64,000 bases of DNA from Barnesiella sp. An22 (GTDB lineage Bacteria > Bacteroidota > Bacteroidia > Bacteroidales > Barnesiellaceae), in the NCBI RefSeq assembly GCF_002159975.1, contig NZ_NFJR01000006.1, positions 124,001-188,000 on the forward strand, given 5' to 3'. The notes below the pieces were generated by a model. The model was given only the letters and a program-made list of their open reading frames with translations, searched no databases and was not told the DNA's origin. Of this stretch, positions 8,901-17,346 are shown one piece after another. Positions within the stretch are counted from its first letter, which is position 1. Every line of letters begins with the position of its first letter. A program made the position numbers and the translations under genes.

Positions 8901-9354
8901 ACGCATTGTCTTTGTGCAACAAGGCCGAGAGATTCATCAGATAGTCGGCCGAGAGTCCGGCAAAATAGGGGTTGACCTCGCCCAGTCCATTGTGCAACCC
9001 GGCATTCAGGCCCAGCCGCACACCATGTACGGGGGTGAACCAGTCGCCCACCGTGAGACCGCTACGCAGCCCCAACCCCGGCGTAGAAAAGAGAGTCCCC
9101 GCCGAGCGGACGGCAGTGACTCCCGCCTCGCCCGTAAAGAAGAGGTGGTCGCCAAACTTTTTCCGGGCAAAGCGCTCGTTTCTGGCCGGACGCTGTAACA
9201 TGTAATTCAATCCGTTGAACTGGGTCGTATCGTTGTTCGCAGCCTCCTGTGTCTGGGCCGACGCGCTCCACGCACACAGCACCATCAACAGGCAGGCACA
9301 CCTTACTGCCCCTTTACAACCACGCATACTGTATTTCGAATTTTTCCTTTTCAT
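5971..9354 (-). CDS. Outer-membrane-like protein with six tandem beta-barrel-type repeats
   Basis: A 1,127-residue exported protein. The signal peptide is residues 1 to about 33 (hydrophobic core CACLLMVLCAW, cut after SASA). The rest is six diverged repeats of about 170-185 residues starting near 62, 243, 430, 625, 805 and 965. Each repeat has the same order of elements: a glycine/aromatic opening, GxWFTPxxGxRL, ADYLxNLSALxxGYxPxRxF, LGxxxGxGLxGxFxLxxxxxLFxEPR, and a closing GLxYRL strand. The pattern of alternating hydrophobic residues and terminal aromatics suggests membrane beta-strands, so each unit could be a small barrel like an OmpW/OmpA N-domain. I do not recognise a named family. 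It is the last gene of an operon with the genes at 9357 and 11406; the gap to the previous stop is two bases. Function unknown. Confidence 0.8.
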   Translation of the reverse strand: MKRKNSKYSMRGCKGAVRCACLLMVLCAWSASAQTQEAANNDTTQFNGLNYMLQRPARNERFARKKFGDHLFFTGEAGVTAVRSAGTLFSTPGLGLRSGLTVGDWFTPVHGVRLGLNAGLHNGLGEVNPYFAGLSADYLMNLSALLHKDNASRIFELIGVAGGEYQLLYRRGNWTHGGGFRLGMQTRFNFSPLTFFYLEPRVGIYTDGIDGISTWMRYDWEASLMAGLGYRLLSAPVRRHESFWGANQGLFFSLAGGLSSTLTSSLNPLLDSGYTSMVSIGEQFTPVSSLRLSGTVRYLKTDRNTHKASVGAQLDYLFNMHALFGGYNPGRVFEMSGLLGAGYNKVAVDEKLQSRWSVGAGLHGEFRLSGNLGLFIEPRVDVFANGAWGDHLSAVDPLASVWAGLTYRPVSPAINRSTIEQDPFDLPRSIGDLYLTIGGGFASVLNTSISDPLPNKGYRLFGGIGTWWNPVSGVRLLANFSSLDARFTTHHTWAVGGQLDYLFNLTNLFYGYDRSRLFSLSGVAGLNYDFVSSEGYFQHSVGAGVGLQGLFRLNDMFGLFIEPRLIVGQDNRWEQQLISSIDVVPTITAGLTYSLYGYGRTHGTMEKAQEFRHENFVDHIFYGAGVGVAGIMHRNLVFHPLDRIGPMASAYVGKWFTGASGVRLSAGAGAYRDSEIGYRKFGLVQLDYLWNINSTLYGYNPSRIFETHLGVGAVLSYATGNHTGFYPGAALSLQGLWNVGSGIGLFVEPQLRVFGKNYSREGMASLPIDMLTSVNVGLQYRLNHYDYQANHAAYDTDNKYFVSVGYTGRWLRKSGLQFSPGYGATLSLGKWYTPLSAWRLGLDYGYYRTQPQYMALSLSADYLFNLSAFTVGYNPDRFFDLLVLGGVYGGVGNCRKQNEFVYGARAGVQGRFNLSSGIDLFVEPQLVASHLPHTYGSVDTEARVLVGLNYKLGRNAVEGGRRAPDRNTFVSVSVGPSLFSETILMDRYRKVSVATDIALGRWFTAASGVSVGLGYDFITPRTSPTLNVGTLHADYLLNLSSLLEPDPDRRFHLIASLGTGLGWSNYNRDGGIGWVARGAAQLRWNVSRTLDLFVEPSMTLWDDKLFETNTHHFIGVGRVSVGTAYRF

Positions 9355-9356
9355 AC

Positions 9357-11396
9357 TTACTCCTCATCATCATGTTGTTGCAACAATTCCAGCACATCGC
9401 CATCGATGCTGGCCACATCGCGCAGCGACGGGTCTTTCTTGAACGCACTTTCCAGATACGAGAGTGCGAGCACCACTTCGTCGACACGATTGGCCGCAAC
9501 GGCCTTGATGTAGTTCTCGCGGGCCGAGTTACCCAACAGCTTGGCCTTCTCCCAGGCCTGGTCGTTGGCTTTGATGGCCAGCAACATCAACACTTCGTTG
9601 AAGGGCGAATCGGCCGAAACCTCCTGTATCACCTCGCTGTACCTGCCGTTCAAAGCCGCCGCATACACCCTAGCCTTGTGATAGACCCCGGTATCGGGCA
9701 AATCGGCGGCCAACGAATCGGCCTGACCGAACTTGCCGACCGCCATCCAGGCGACTACCTGGTTGAGCCGGGTTTCATCGGGCAAATCGGGCAAACTCAG
9801 ATAGGGGACGAGCAACTCGGCATCGGGCTTACCCTTCTCGATAAGGAGGGCTGCCAGGTCGGTGGCAGCTACCAGGAACTTCGGATAGACCTCGAGAGCC
9901 CGCCGGCATATCGCCTCGCGCTCGTCGGCCGAACCGGCCTGGTTGTACAACCGCCAGAACTCGTTGCGGGTGAGCTCGGCACTGTTGGTCCGATACAGAG
10001 TCCTTATCTCTTCGTCGGTGAGGTAGCGATACTGCGAGAAGAGCAGTTCGTAGCTGACCCGACGCAACTGCGGCAAATAGGTGCCCGTAATGAGCGGACG
10101 ATAGAAGGGCAGCGACACCACCTTGCGCCACTGCCGGTTGGGATTGTCGGGGTATTGGTCGATAATGGCCTGTATGGCGTCGGCCTCCTGGTTCTTGCCG
10201 TCGTCCCGAAGCAGTTCGACCACCCGGCTCCAGGGCTCTACCGCGGCATCGGTACTTATATCGAGTTGCCGACGAGTCGACTCGTTCAGCTCTTTCAACA
10301 CCCAATCCATGGCCGACGACATACGCTGCCCGGCCAACTTCAGGTTCTTTTCGTAACTACCGTCGGGCGAAGCCGTTCCCGCAATGGAGAAGCTCTTCAG
10401 CCGGGCATTGGGGTCGTTCTCGACCTCGCGCAGGCGGGCTACCAGCCGTTGCATCTCCTCGCGGTTGTTGCCGTCGTCGAGGTTGAGCCGGCTCTGGTTG
10501 ACCCGGAAAGTCAGATTCACATCGCCCCGGGTATCGCGCAACTGCATCTCGGGTTGCGGAAAAAAGCGCTCGTTCTTCACCGCACTGCCGGGAATGTCGT
10601 ACTCGAGGAACCGCAGCGGGTTGACCACGCCGCGGGCAATCACAAAGGTATCGCGGTAGAGCACCCGGTTGTAGTTCTCCATCGCCACCATCATGTCGCA
10701 ACGGAAGTCGTCGTTGGGGTTCTCGACATAGGTCGAGTCGTTGTAGCCCACCCAATCGTCCTTGCGCGACGAGGTAGTTTTTATCTGCACATATTGCGAC
10801 AAGGGGTCTTGCCGGGTGTCGTAGTCGTACATGCGCTCTTGCGTGATGGCATACTCCTTGCCGTCGAAAACTACCGGTTTGAGAAAGACCATCTGCCCGC
10901 GAGAGACATTGTAGATACCCGGTTGTATAATCATGCGGGCATCGGTCGTGAAGAGTTCGCGGGGAATCTTCACCCGGGTCTTCACGTGGAAGTAGTTGCC
11001 CTTCACCTCGATATCGGTAGGCTCGGGCACCACCTTGTCGACGATGCGTTTGGCCGAGACCACCACCTCGTTCAGCGCCACGGCCGAAGGTTCGAGTTCG
11101 ACATCGATGGTCAGTTCGCCACGCACGGCTACTTGTTTCTCTTCATATCCCAGCGACGAGAAGAGCAAATCGCCCTCCGAATCGATTTTCACCAAATACT
11201 TGCCATCCTCATTGGTAGCCCCCACCAGCTTGTTGGTAGCGGCGTTGAAGATGCTCACCCGGTAGAGCGGCTCACCCTCGATATTGGTGACCGTTCCCCG
11301 CACATTGATGTCGCGAGCCCACAGCGGCAGCAGTGCAGCCCCAATCAAAGCGCCTGCCACCCAGCAGGAGCGTAATCTATTTATCAGCATAGTCAC
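9357..11396 (-). CDS. Exported carboxypeptidase-regulatory-like / OmpA-like envelope protein
   Basis: A 679-residue protein with a signal peptide (cleavage after PLWA, about 28). Residues 30-110 form a carboxypeptidase-D regulatory-like domain (VRGTVTNIEGEPL... DGKYLVKI), ending in EVVVSAKR as in many TonB-linked proteins. A central beta-rich region follows. About residues 320-400 resemble an OmpA-type domain (IAGTASPDGSYEKNLKLAGQR, then MSSAMDWV). The last 200 residues are helical with a TPR-like look. It resembles proteins found beside DUF3575 genes in Bacteroidales, some of them in fimbrial loci, but no fimbrillin gene is present here. Start ATG 11396 is 9 bases after the DUF3575 stop. Likely periplasmic or outer-membrane associated. 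Confidence 0.75.
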   Translation of the reverse strand: MTMLINRLRSCWVAGALIGAALLPLWARDINVRGTVTNIEGEPLYRVSIFNAATNKLVGATNEDGKYLVKIDSEGDLLFSSLGYEEKQVAVRGELTIDVELEPSAVALNEVVVSAKRIVDKVVPEPTDIEVKGNYFHVKTRVKIPRELFTTDARMIIQPGIYNVSRGQMVFLKPVVFDGKEYAITQERMYDYDTRQDPLSQYVQIKTTSSRKDDWVGYNDSTYVENPNDDFRCDMMVAMENYNRVLYRDTFVIARGVVNPLRFLEYDIPGSAVKNERFFPQPEMQLRDTRGDVNLTFRVNQSRLNLDDGNNREEMQRLVARLREVENDPNARLKSFSIAGTASPDGSYEKNLKLAGQRMSSAMDWVLKELNESTRRQLDISTDAAVEPWSRVVELLRDDGKNQEADAIQAIIDQYPDNPNRQWRKVVSLPFYRPLITGTYLPQLRRVSYELLFSQYRYLTDEEIRTLYRTNSAELTRNEFWRLYNQAGSADEREAICRRALEVYPKFLVAATDLAALLIEKGKPDAELLVPYLSLPDLPDETRLNQVVAWMAVGKFGQADSLAADLPDTGVYHKARVYAAALNGRYSEVIQEVSADSPFNEVLMLLAIKANDQAWEKAKLLGNSARENYIKAVAANRVDEVVLALSYLESAFKKDPSLRDVASIDGDVLELLQQHDDEE

Positions 11397-11405
11397 AAAT
11401 TATTA

Positions 11406-11954
11406 TCACTTGAATATATAGGAAAACGAAAGGCCCAGCCGAATGGGAATCGGCGACCATTTGCGCAAGTTGGGCGTAGCGGGTTTCTCCTCGCCTTCGC
11501 GATAATCGAACGCCCGCAACCGGGCCATACCCACACCGAGCGTAGCCTCGAGGTTCCAGTGCCTACTCAATACGAACGCATAGCCATACGACAGCCCGGC
11601 GCCCCATATATCGCCCTGATACAGATGTTGTCTGATGTTCATGTTGTACAACCCGCCCAGAAAGCTAAGGCCCACGAAATGGCGGGCCATGGGACGGTTG
11701 AACCAATAGCGCAACTCGGGTTGCAATCGGGCATGTGTGGCCTTTACGTCGGCAACGGAAAACGTAAATGGATTGGCCGTGGCACTAATATCGAGGGTCA
11801 GCCGGCTGTTGAGCCGCATCTCCAGTGCCAGGTTGGGCGACAGTGTGGCCCAGTCGATTACATTACTCTTAAGCGCTACGCGCTGTGCATTGACAAATTG
11901 AGTACATAGGATAGCACACGCTATCCACACAATCTTATACCAATATTTCTTCAT
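11406..11954 (-). CDS. DUF3575 outer-membrane protein
   Basis: A 182-residue protein with a signal peptide (MKKYWYKIVWIACAIL... ending VNAQ at about 24). The mature part starts RVALKSNVIDWATLSPNLAL, the typical DUF3575 opening, and ends in an aromatic strand (LGLSFSYIFK), as outer-membrane barrels do. I set the start at ATG 11954. An in-frame extension to 12584 crosses the gene on the same strand at 12188 in another frame and has no family match. It is first in the three-gene operon, with a full-consensus promoter at 12061-12092. Family function is poorly known; members often accompany envelope or fimbrial genes. Confidence 0.85.
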   Translation of the reverse strand: MKKYWYKIVWIACAILCTQFVNAQRVALKSNVIDWATLSPNLALEMRLNSRLTLDISATANPFTFSVADVKATHARLQPELRYWFNRPMARHFVGLSFLGGLYNMNIRQHLYQGDIWGAGLSYGYAFVLSRHWNLEATLGVGMARLRAFDYREGEEKPATPNLRKWSPIPIRLGLSFSYIFK

Positions 11955-12060
11955 ACGTTCTATCGGGTCGATCAACGACCCGTCTCGCCGGCAGACTTCA
12001 CCCGAAGCACTTTGCCAACGATTCCATTCAAAAAAATTAGACCTTAAACAAAAACTATCG

Positions 12061-12092
12061 CAAAAGTAGGCAAATTGCTCATATTTACCAAA
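12061..12092 (-). promoter_or_regulatory. Consensus promoter of the DUF3575 envelope operon
   Basis: On the minus strand TTTG (12089-12092) is followed by exactly 20 bases and TACTTTTG (12061-12068). This is a full match to the Bacteroidetes sigma-ABfr consensus TTTG-N19-21-TAnnTTTG. Confidence 0.8.
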
Positions 12093-12111
12093 AAAGCTTT
12101 TACTTTTATAT

Positions 12112-12152
12112 CTTTTAAAAAAAAGCCGCTGCCCACACGGAGCAACGGCTTG
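12112..12152 (-). terminator. Rho-independent terminator of the YugP-type protease gene
   Basis: AGCCGTTGC/GCAGCGGCT hairpin followed by a run of eight T on the minus strand, 36 bases after the stop codon at 12188. Confidence 0.85.
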
Positions 12153-12187
12153 TACATCTATCGGCTCAAACGGTATGGTATCGTTCC

Positions 12188-12868
12188 TTACTCGTCGCGA
12201 CGACCTCCCACAAAAATGAGAATGTAGTACACCAGCGTAGCCAACGATCCCAGAGCAGCTACTACATAGGTGTAGGCGGCCCACTTGAGGGCATCTTGTG
12301 CCTTGTCGTGAGTCGTGGCATCGGTCACACCGGCCTGATTCAACCACGCCAAAGCCCGCTGACTGGCATTGATTTCGACCGGCAACGTAATGAAACTGAA
12401 CAACGTAGTGGCAGCAAACAAAATGATACCTACAAGCATAATCTGAGGCATCACCTGTATGGTGAAGATACCAATCAGCAAAATCCATTGTACCCAGTTC
12501 GAAGCAAAGCTGACAAACGGAACCAGAGCCGAGCGCAATGTCAGGAACGAATAGGCTCGGGCATGCTGTACCGCATGGCCACACTCGTGAGCAGCTACAG
12601 CCGCAGCAGCCACGCTGTTGCCGTAGTAGACCTCGCGGCTGAGGTTGACCGTGTGGGTCGTAGGGTTGTAGTGGTCGGTCAGGCGACCGTCGATCTGTGT
12701 CACCGTGACATTATTGATGCCATTCTCCTGCAACATACGCATGGCAATATCGCGACCGGTAAGTCCATAGGGAATAGGCACTTGCGAATAGCGTTCGAAT
12801 TTGCTCTGCAACGTACGCTGTACGGCGAAGCTCACCAACGCAATGACTATGAACAAGACATAAATCAT
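12188..12868 (-). CDS. Zinc metallopeptidase, YugP/Zn_peptidase_2 family
   Basis: A 226-residue inner-membrane protein. An N-terminal membrane helix (IYVLFIVIALVSFAVQ) is followed by a soluble region holding the zinc-protease motif HECGH (about residue 94-98, HECGHAVQHA). Two or three further membrane helices follow, between about 115 and 160 and near 205-222. Family length is 225-235, so it is complete. YugP-like proteins are thought to be membrane-embedded proteases; natural substrates are unknown. It stands alone on the minus strand with its own terminator. A TATATTTG-like promoter box lies near 12905, about 35 bases upstream, and the next gene is divergent. Confidence 0.93.
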   Translation of the reverse strand: MIYVLFIVIALVSFAVQRTLQSKFERYSQVPIPYGLTGRDIAMRMLQENGINNVTVTQIDGRLTDHYNPTTHTVNLSREVYYGNSVAAAAVAAHECGHAVQHARAYSFLTLRSALVPFVSFASNWVQWILLIGIFTIQVMPQIMLVGIILFAATTLFSFITLPVEINASQRALAWLNQAGVTDATTHDKAQDALKWAAYTYVVAALGSLATLVYYILIFVGGRRDE

Positions 12869-13074
12869 GACTTTCTCTTTTATTTTCTGTTAGTAACCTG
12901 CCGCAAATATATAGGAAATAGTGCATCAATTGTGTTAATTCAAGAGGAGTTATAACCAAATTGTGTTAAATCAGAATCTTCGAACAGAAAATCCGAACAA
13001 ATGAAGAAAGAGCCGCGTCCTACCCGAAAAGCCAAAAAAATTTAACAAGAGTTCCAAGGTCAAAGAATAATCTC

Positions 13075-13103
13075 TACATTTGCGTCTGACAGTATAGTCA
13101 GAC
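13075..13103 (+). promoter_or_regulatory. Promoter -7 box with overlapping palindromic operator
   Basis: TACATTTG (13075-13082) fits the -7 consensus. Immediately after it is a perfect inverted repeat GTCTGAC-N6-GTCAGAC (13084-13103), which would overlap the transcription start. That position and symmetry suit a TetR-type repressor, and a TetR gene is the second gene of this transcription unit. Binding is inference. Confidence 0.65.
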
Positions 13104-13144
13104 ATATAAGACAAATTATTTTTTTGACTTCAAATCATCGACTC

Positions 13145-16100
13145 ATGCAAGCGACCAACTATTACAGAACAGGGTTAGACGTTGGCTCTACGACCGCCAA
13201 GATGGTGATTCTCGACAACCACGGACAGGTAGTATTCTCGCGCTACGAACGGCACAACGCTCAAGTAAACCGATTGCTCGAAACCTACTTTCGCGAAGCC
13301 CGCGAGCAACTGGGCGACGTGACTACGGCCATCGCCGTCACCGGCTCGGTAGGTATGGGCACGGCCGAACAGTTGCAGGCCGGGTTTGTACAGGAGGTGG
13401 TAGCCGCCACCCGGTACGCTCAGGAAAGATACCCCGAAGCCTCGGCCTTGATCGACATCGGTGGAGAGGATGCCAAGGTAGTCCTCTTTCAAGGCGAGAA
13501 TATCGACCTGCGCATGAACGGGAACTGTGCCGGCGGCACGGGAGCCTTCATAGACCAAATGGCTGTATTGTTGGGCGTGAGCATCGAGCGATTGAACGAA
13601 CTGGCCCTGCAGGCCGATCACATCCATCCCATCGCTGCCCGATGCGGTGTATTTTCGAAAACCGACATCCAAAACCTGGTCAGTCGCAACGTCCCTCTCG
13701 CCGACATTGCCGCCTCAATTTTCCATGCCGTAGCCGTGCAGACGATTGTCACACTGTCGCGGGGATGGACCTTCCGCCCGCCCATCCTGTTGTGTGGCGG
13801 CCCACTCACCTTTATCCCGGCCCTGCGCAAGGCCTTTGCCGACTACCTGCAAATTGCCGAGAGCGACTTCATCCTCCCGGCCGGAGGCAACTTGCTGCCC
13901 GCTCTGGGATGCGCCTTGTGTGCCGATGAGAACCAAGTCACCTCGCTTTCGCGCCTGTCACAAGCCATCGCCCGGCACAACGACACACCCCGCCAGGCCT
14001 CTTTGCCTCCCCTCTTTGCTTCGGCTCAAGAGTATGAGCGATGGCAAGCCGAGAAGGCCCGCTACAACTGGCCCTCACGGCCGCTTGCACCGGGACACCA
14101 GCAGGCAGTACTCGGCATCGATTCGGGCTCTACCACGACAAAGATTGTAGCCGTGGCCCCCGACGGAGCTATCCTCTTCACCCACTACGCCCCCAATCTG
14201 GGCAACCCCATCGAGGCGGTTCGCCAGGGACTCGCCGAACTGAAGAAACAGTGCGACGACCGGCAGACCCGACTCGACATCATCGGCTCGTGCTCAACCG
14301 GCTATGGCGAAGAGCTTATCAAGGCGGCCTTTGCCCTCGACGGGAGCATGATCGAGACCATGGCCCACTACAAGGCTGCCCGGCAGATGGAGCCCGAGGT
14401 AAGTTTTATCCTCGACATCGGCGGGCAAGACATGAAGGCCATCTTTGTCAAGCAAGGAGCCATCATCCGCATGGAGCTGAACGAAGCCTGTTCGTCGGGA
14501 TGCGGTTCGTTCATCGAGACCTTCGCCCGCACGCTCGGCTACAAGGTTTCCGACTTTGCCCAAGCCGCCTGCACCGCCTCGCGACCTTGCGATTTGGGGA
14601 CCCGCTGCACGGTATTTATGAATTCGAAAATCAAACAGGTACTGCGCGAAGGGGCCACCATTGCCGACATTGCCGCAGGCCTCTCCTACTCGGTCGTAAA
14701 AAACTGCCTCTACAAGGTACTGAAACTGAAGCACAGCAAAGAGCTGGGCGATACCCTTGTCGTGCAGGGAGGCACCATGCACAACGACGCTATCGTGCGG
14801 GCCTTCGAACTGGAAACCGGCCGACAGGTAGCCCGAAGCAACCACCCCGAACTGATGGGGGCCTATGGTTGTGCCCTTCAGGCGCTGGAACGGCAGTCGG
14901 CACCCCGCACACTCGACTCGCTGCTTGCCTCGACCGGCTACACCAGTCGTCAGATTCAGTGCGGCGGTTGCGAAAACCGTTGCTTCGTATGCCGCTACAC
15001 CTTCCCCAACGGCAACACCTTCTACTCGGGAAACAAATGCGAACGGATATTCACCAACCGGGGCGAAAGCGAAAATCCCGGCCAGAACATCTACCCCTAC
15101 AAGTACCGGTTGCTTTTCGACCGGGCGACTCCCGAACAGGGCTCGCCGGTCGTGGGGATTCCCCGGGTACTCAATCTCTACGAGAACTATCCCTTCTGGC
15201 ACGCCCTCTTCACCCGTTGCGGCATCCGGGTCGTGCTCTCCGACCTGTCGACTTTCGTCAGCTACGAAAAGGCACTGCACACGGTCATGTCCGACAACAT
15301 CTGTTTCCCGGCCAAACTGGTGCACAGCCACATCCAGAATCTCGTACAAAAGAAGGTCGACCGCATATTCCTCCCTTATGTTGTCTACGAACACGAGAGC
15401 GACGAAAAGATGTCGAACAGCTATACCTGCCCCATCGTAGCCGGATATTCCGACGTGATACGCAGTGCCATGTCGCCCGACATACCGGTCGACTCGCCGG
15501 CTATCACCTTTGCCGACATCGACCTGCTCACCAAGCAGTGCACCCGCTACCTGGCTACACTGGGTATCCCGCACGAACAGGCCCGCGAAGCGGTGAAGCA
15601 GGCCTGGCAAGCCCAGCGACAATACAACATCGACATCCGACAAAAGGCCGAAGCCATCGTACGGGAGAGCCGGCAGAAGGGCGAACCTGTCATTCTACTG
15701 GCCGGGCGCCCCTACCACACCGACCCGCTCGTACAGCACAAACTCTCCGAGATGATTGCCAACCTGGGGGTGAATGTCATCTCCGACGACATCGTGCGGG
15801 GAGATGACGGAATCGATACCCACGACACCTACCTCGTCAAACAGTGGGCCTACATGAACCGCATCTTGAAGGCCGCCGAATGGGTGGCCCGACAAGGTAA
15901 CGATATTCACTTCGTGCAGATGACCTCCTTCGGCTGCGGCCCCGACGCGTTCCTGCTCGACGAAATCCGCGACATCCTGCACCGCAACGGCAAGCCATTC
16001 ACCCTGTTGAAAATCGACGACGTGAACAACATAGGCTCCCTGAAACTGCGGGTACGCTCGCTGGTCGAGAGCCTGCGACAAAACAATCGCCCCGTCACGA

Positions 16101-17341
16101 CCGAAGCATTCCGCACGACCCAGGTATTCCACAAGAGCGACCGCCGTCGAAAAATCATCGCCCCCTTCATGTCGGAGTACATCACACCCATGCTGGTACC
16201 GCTTTTCAAACTGTCGGGATACGACGTCGAAGTGCTGCCTCCGAGCGATGCCGCTTCGGCCGAGACGGGATTGAAATATGCCAACAACGAGGTTTGCTAC
16301 CCGGCCACCCTCATCGTGGGCGACATCATCAAGGCACTGGAATCGGGGCGATACGACCTCGACCACACGGCCGTAGCCATCACCCAAACCGGCGGACAGT
16401 GCCGCGCCACCAACTACCTGGCCCTTATCAAGCGGGCCATGCTCGATGCCGGGTTCGGCCATGTGCCGGTCGTCACGCTGGGGCTGGGACGAAAGGCCGT
16501 AAACGAACAAGAGGGATTCGAACTGAAGTGGGGCAAGATACTGTCGGTAGCCCTCAATGCCCTGCTCTACACCGATACCATCTCCAAGTTCTACCACGCC
16601 TCGGTCGTACGGGAACGGGAGCCGGGAGCCGCAGCCCGTCTGCGCGACCAATATCTGGCCATGGCCGAGAAGCCTATCCTCGACAACACGCCGTCTCTGC
16701 TGGTCGAATATGCAGCCCGGGCCGCCCGGGATTTCAACGGCATCTGCCTCGACAAAACGTGCCCCCGCGTAGGCGTAGTGGGCGAGATTTTCCTGAAGTT
16801 CAACTCCTTTGCCCACCAGCACGTGGTCCGCGTCCTTACCGAACAGGGCATCGAGGTTGCCCCGCCGCTGCTGTTGCCCTTCTTCATGCAGGGATTCGTC
16901 AACCGGGACAACAAGGAGTCGATGTACCTGTCGAAGCAGCACATCCCCCACTTCCTCTCCCGGATGGCCTATCGGCTCATCGACAAACGGATAGCGCAGT
17001 TCAACCGCACGGGCTCGGAGTTCCGCTACTTCGTCCCCTTCAGCGACATCTACGAAGAGGCTGCAAACACCCGAGGCGTAGTATCGGGTGCCGCCCAGTT
17101 CGGCGAGGGGTGGCTGCTCCCGGCCGAGATCATCGAGTTTACGAAACAGGGCATTCACAATGTCATTTCGCTACAACCTTTCGGCTGCATTGCCAACCAC
17201 ATTGTATCGAAAGGCATCGAAAAGAGACTGCGCATGCTCTATCCTGAATTAAATTTATTATCTTTGGATTTTGACAGCGGTGTAAGCAGCGTGAATGTAA
17301 CCAACCGATTGTTGCTTTTCACCCACCACTTAAGAGCCTAA
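13145..17341 (+). CDS. Giant acyl-CoA dehydratase activase / 2-hydroxyglutaryl-CoA dehydratase activator-like protein
   Basis: About 1,398 residues from ATG 13145; a TTG seven codons upstream is also possible. Two BcrAD/BadFG ATPase domains lie in tandem: the first has DVGSTTAK (about 10-17) and DIGGEDAK, the second DSGSTTTK (about 325) and DIGGQDMK. Between them, and at about 605 (CGGCENRCFVCRY), are cysteine clusters that could hold iron-sulfur. The DUF2229 region begins near 670 (GIPRVLNLYENYPFW), followed by an HgdB-like dehydratase portion. Related activators use ATP to inject an electron into a 2-hydroxyacyl-CoA dehydratase. In this large fused form the natural reaction is not established. 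It is widespread in anaerobes. The TetR gene follows after 5 bases and a palindromic operator sits at the promoter. Confidence 0.88.
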   Translation: MQATNYYRTGLDVGSTTAKMVILDNHGQVVFSRYERHNAQVNRLLETYFREAREQLGDVTTAIAVTGSVGMGTAEQLQAGFVQEVVAATRYAQERYPEASALIDIGGEDAKVVLFQGENIDLRMNGNCAGGTGAFIDQMAVLLGVSIERLNELALQADHIHPIAARCGVFSKTDIQNLVSRNVPLADIAASIFHAVAVQTIVTLSRGWTFRPPILLCGGPLTFIPALRKAFADYLQIAESDFILPAGGNLLPALGCALCADENQVTSLSRLSQAIARHNDTPRQASLPPLFASAQEYERWQAEKARYNWPSRPLAPGHQQAVLGIDSGSTTTKIVAVAPDGAILFTHYAPNLGNPIEAVRQGLAELKKQCDDRQTRLDIIGSCSTGYGEELIKAAFALDGSMIETMAHYKAARQMEPEVSFILDIGGQDMKAIFVKQGAIIRMELNEACSSGCGSFIETFARTLGYKVSDFAQAACTASRPCDLGTRCTVFMNSKIKQVLREGATIADIAAGLSYSVVKNCLYKVLKLKHSKELGDTLVVQGGTMHNDAIVRAFELETGRQVARSNHPELMGAYGCALQALERQSAPRTLDSLLASTGYTSRQIQCGGCENRCFVCRYTFPNGNTFYSGNKCERIFTNRGESENPGQNIYPYKYRLLFDRATPEQGSPVVGIPRVLNLYENYPFWHALFTRCGIRVVLSDLSTFVSYEKALHTVMSDNICFPAKLVHSHIQNLVQKKVDRIFLPYVVYEHESDEKMSNSYTCPIVAGYSDVIRSAMSPDIPVDSPAITFADIDLLTKQCTRYLATLGIPHEQAREAVKQAWQAQRQYNIDIRQKAEAIVRESRQKGEPVILLAGRPYHTDPLVQHKLSEMIANLGVNVISDDIVRGDDGIDTHDTYLVKQWAYMNRILKAAEWVARQGNDIHFVQMTSFGCGPDAFLLDEIRDILHRNGKPFTLLKIDDVNNIGSLKLRVRSLVESLRQNNRPVTTEAFRTTQVFHKSDRRRKIIAPFMSEYITPMLVPLFKLSGYDVEVLPPSDAASAETGLKYANNEVCYPATLIVGDIIKALESGRYDLDHTAVAITQTGGQCRATNYLALIKRAMLDAGFGHVPVVTLGLGRKAVNEQEGFELKWGKILSVALNALLYTDTISKFYHASVVREREPGAAARLRDQYLAMAEKPILDNTPSLLVEYAARAARDFNGICLDKTCPRVGVVGEIFLKFNSFAHQHVVRVLTEQGIEVAPPLLLPFFMQGFVNRDNKESMYLSKQHIPHFLSRMAYRLIDKRIAQFNRTGSEFRYFVPFSDIYEEAANTRGVVSGAAQFGEGWLLPAEIIEFTKQGIHNVISLQPFGCIANHIVSKGIEKRLRMLYPELNLLSLDFDSGVSSVNVTNRLLLFTHHLRA

Positions 17342-17346
17342 CAACC

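Noticed and set aside
11955-12584. In-frame upstream extension of the DUF3575 gene
   Set aside because: It overlaps the YugP gene in another frame, contains the operon promoter, and the signal peptide starts at 11954.
14294-15643. Minus-strand open frame of 449 codons opposite the giant activase
   Set aside because: Antisense to conserved activase motifs with no recognisable fold of its own.
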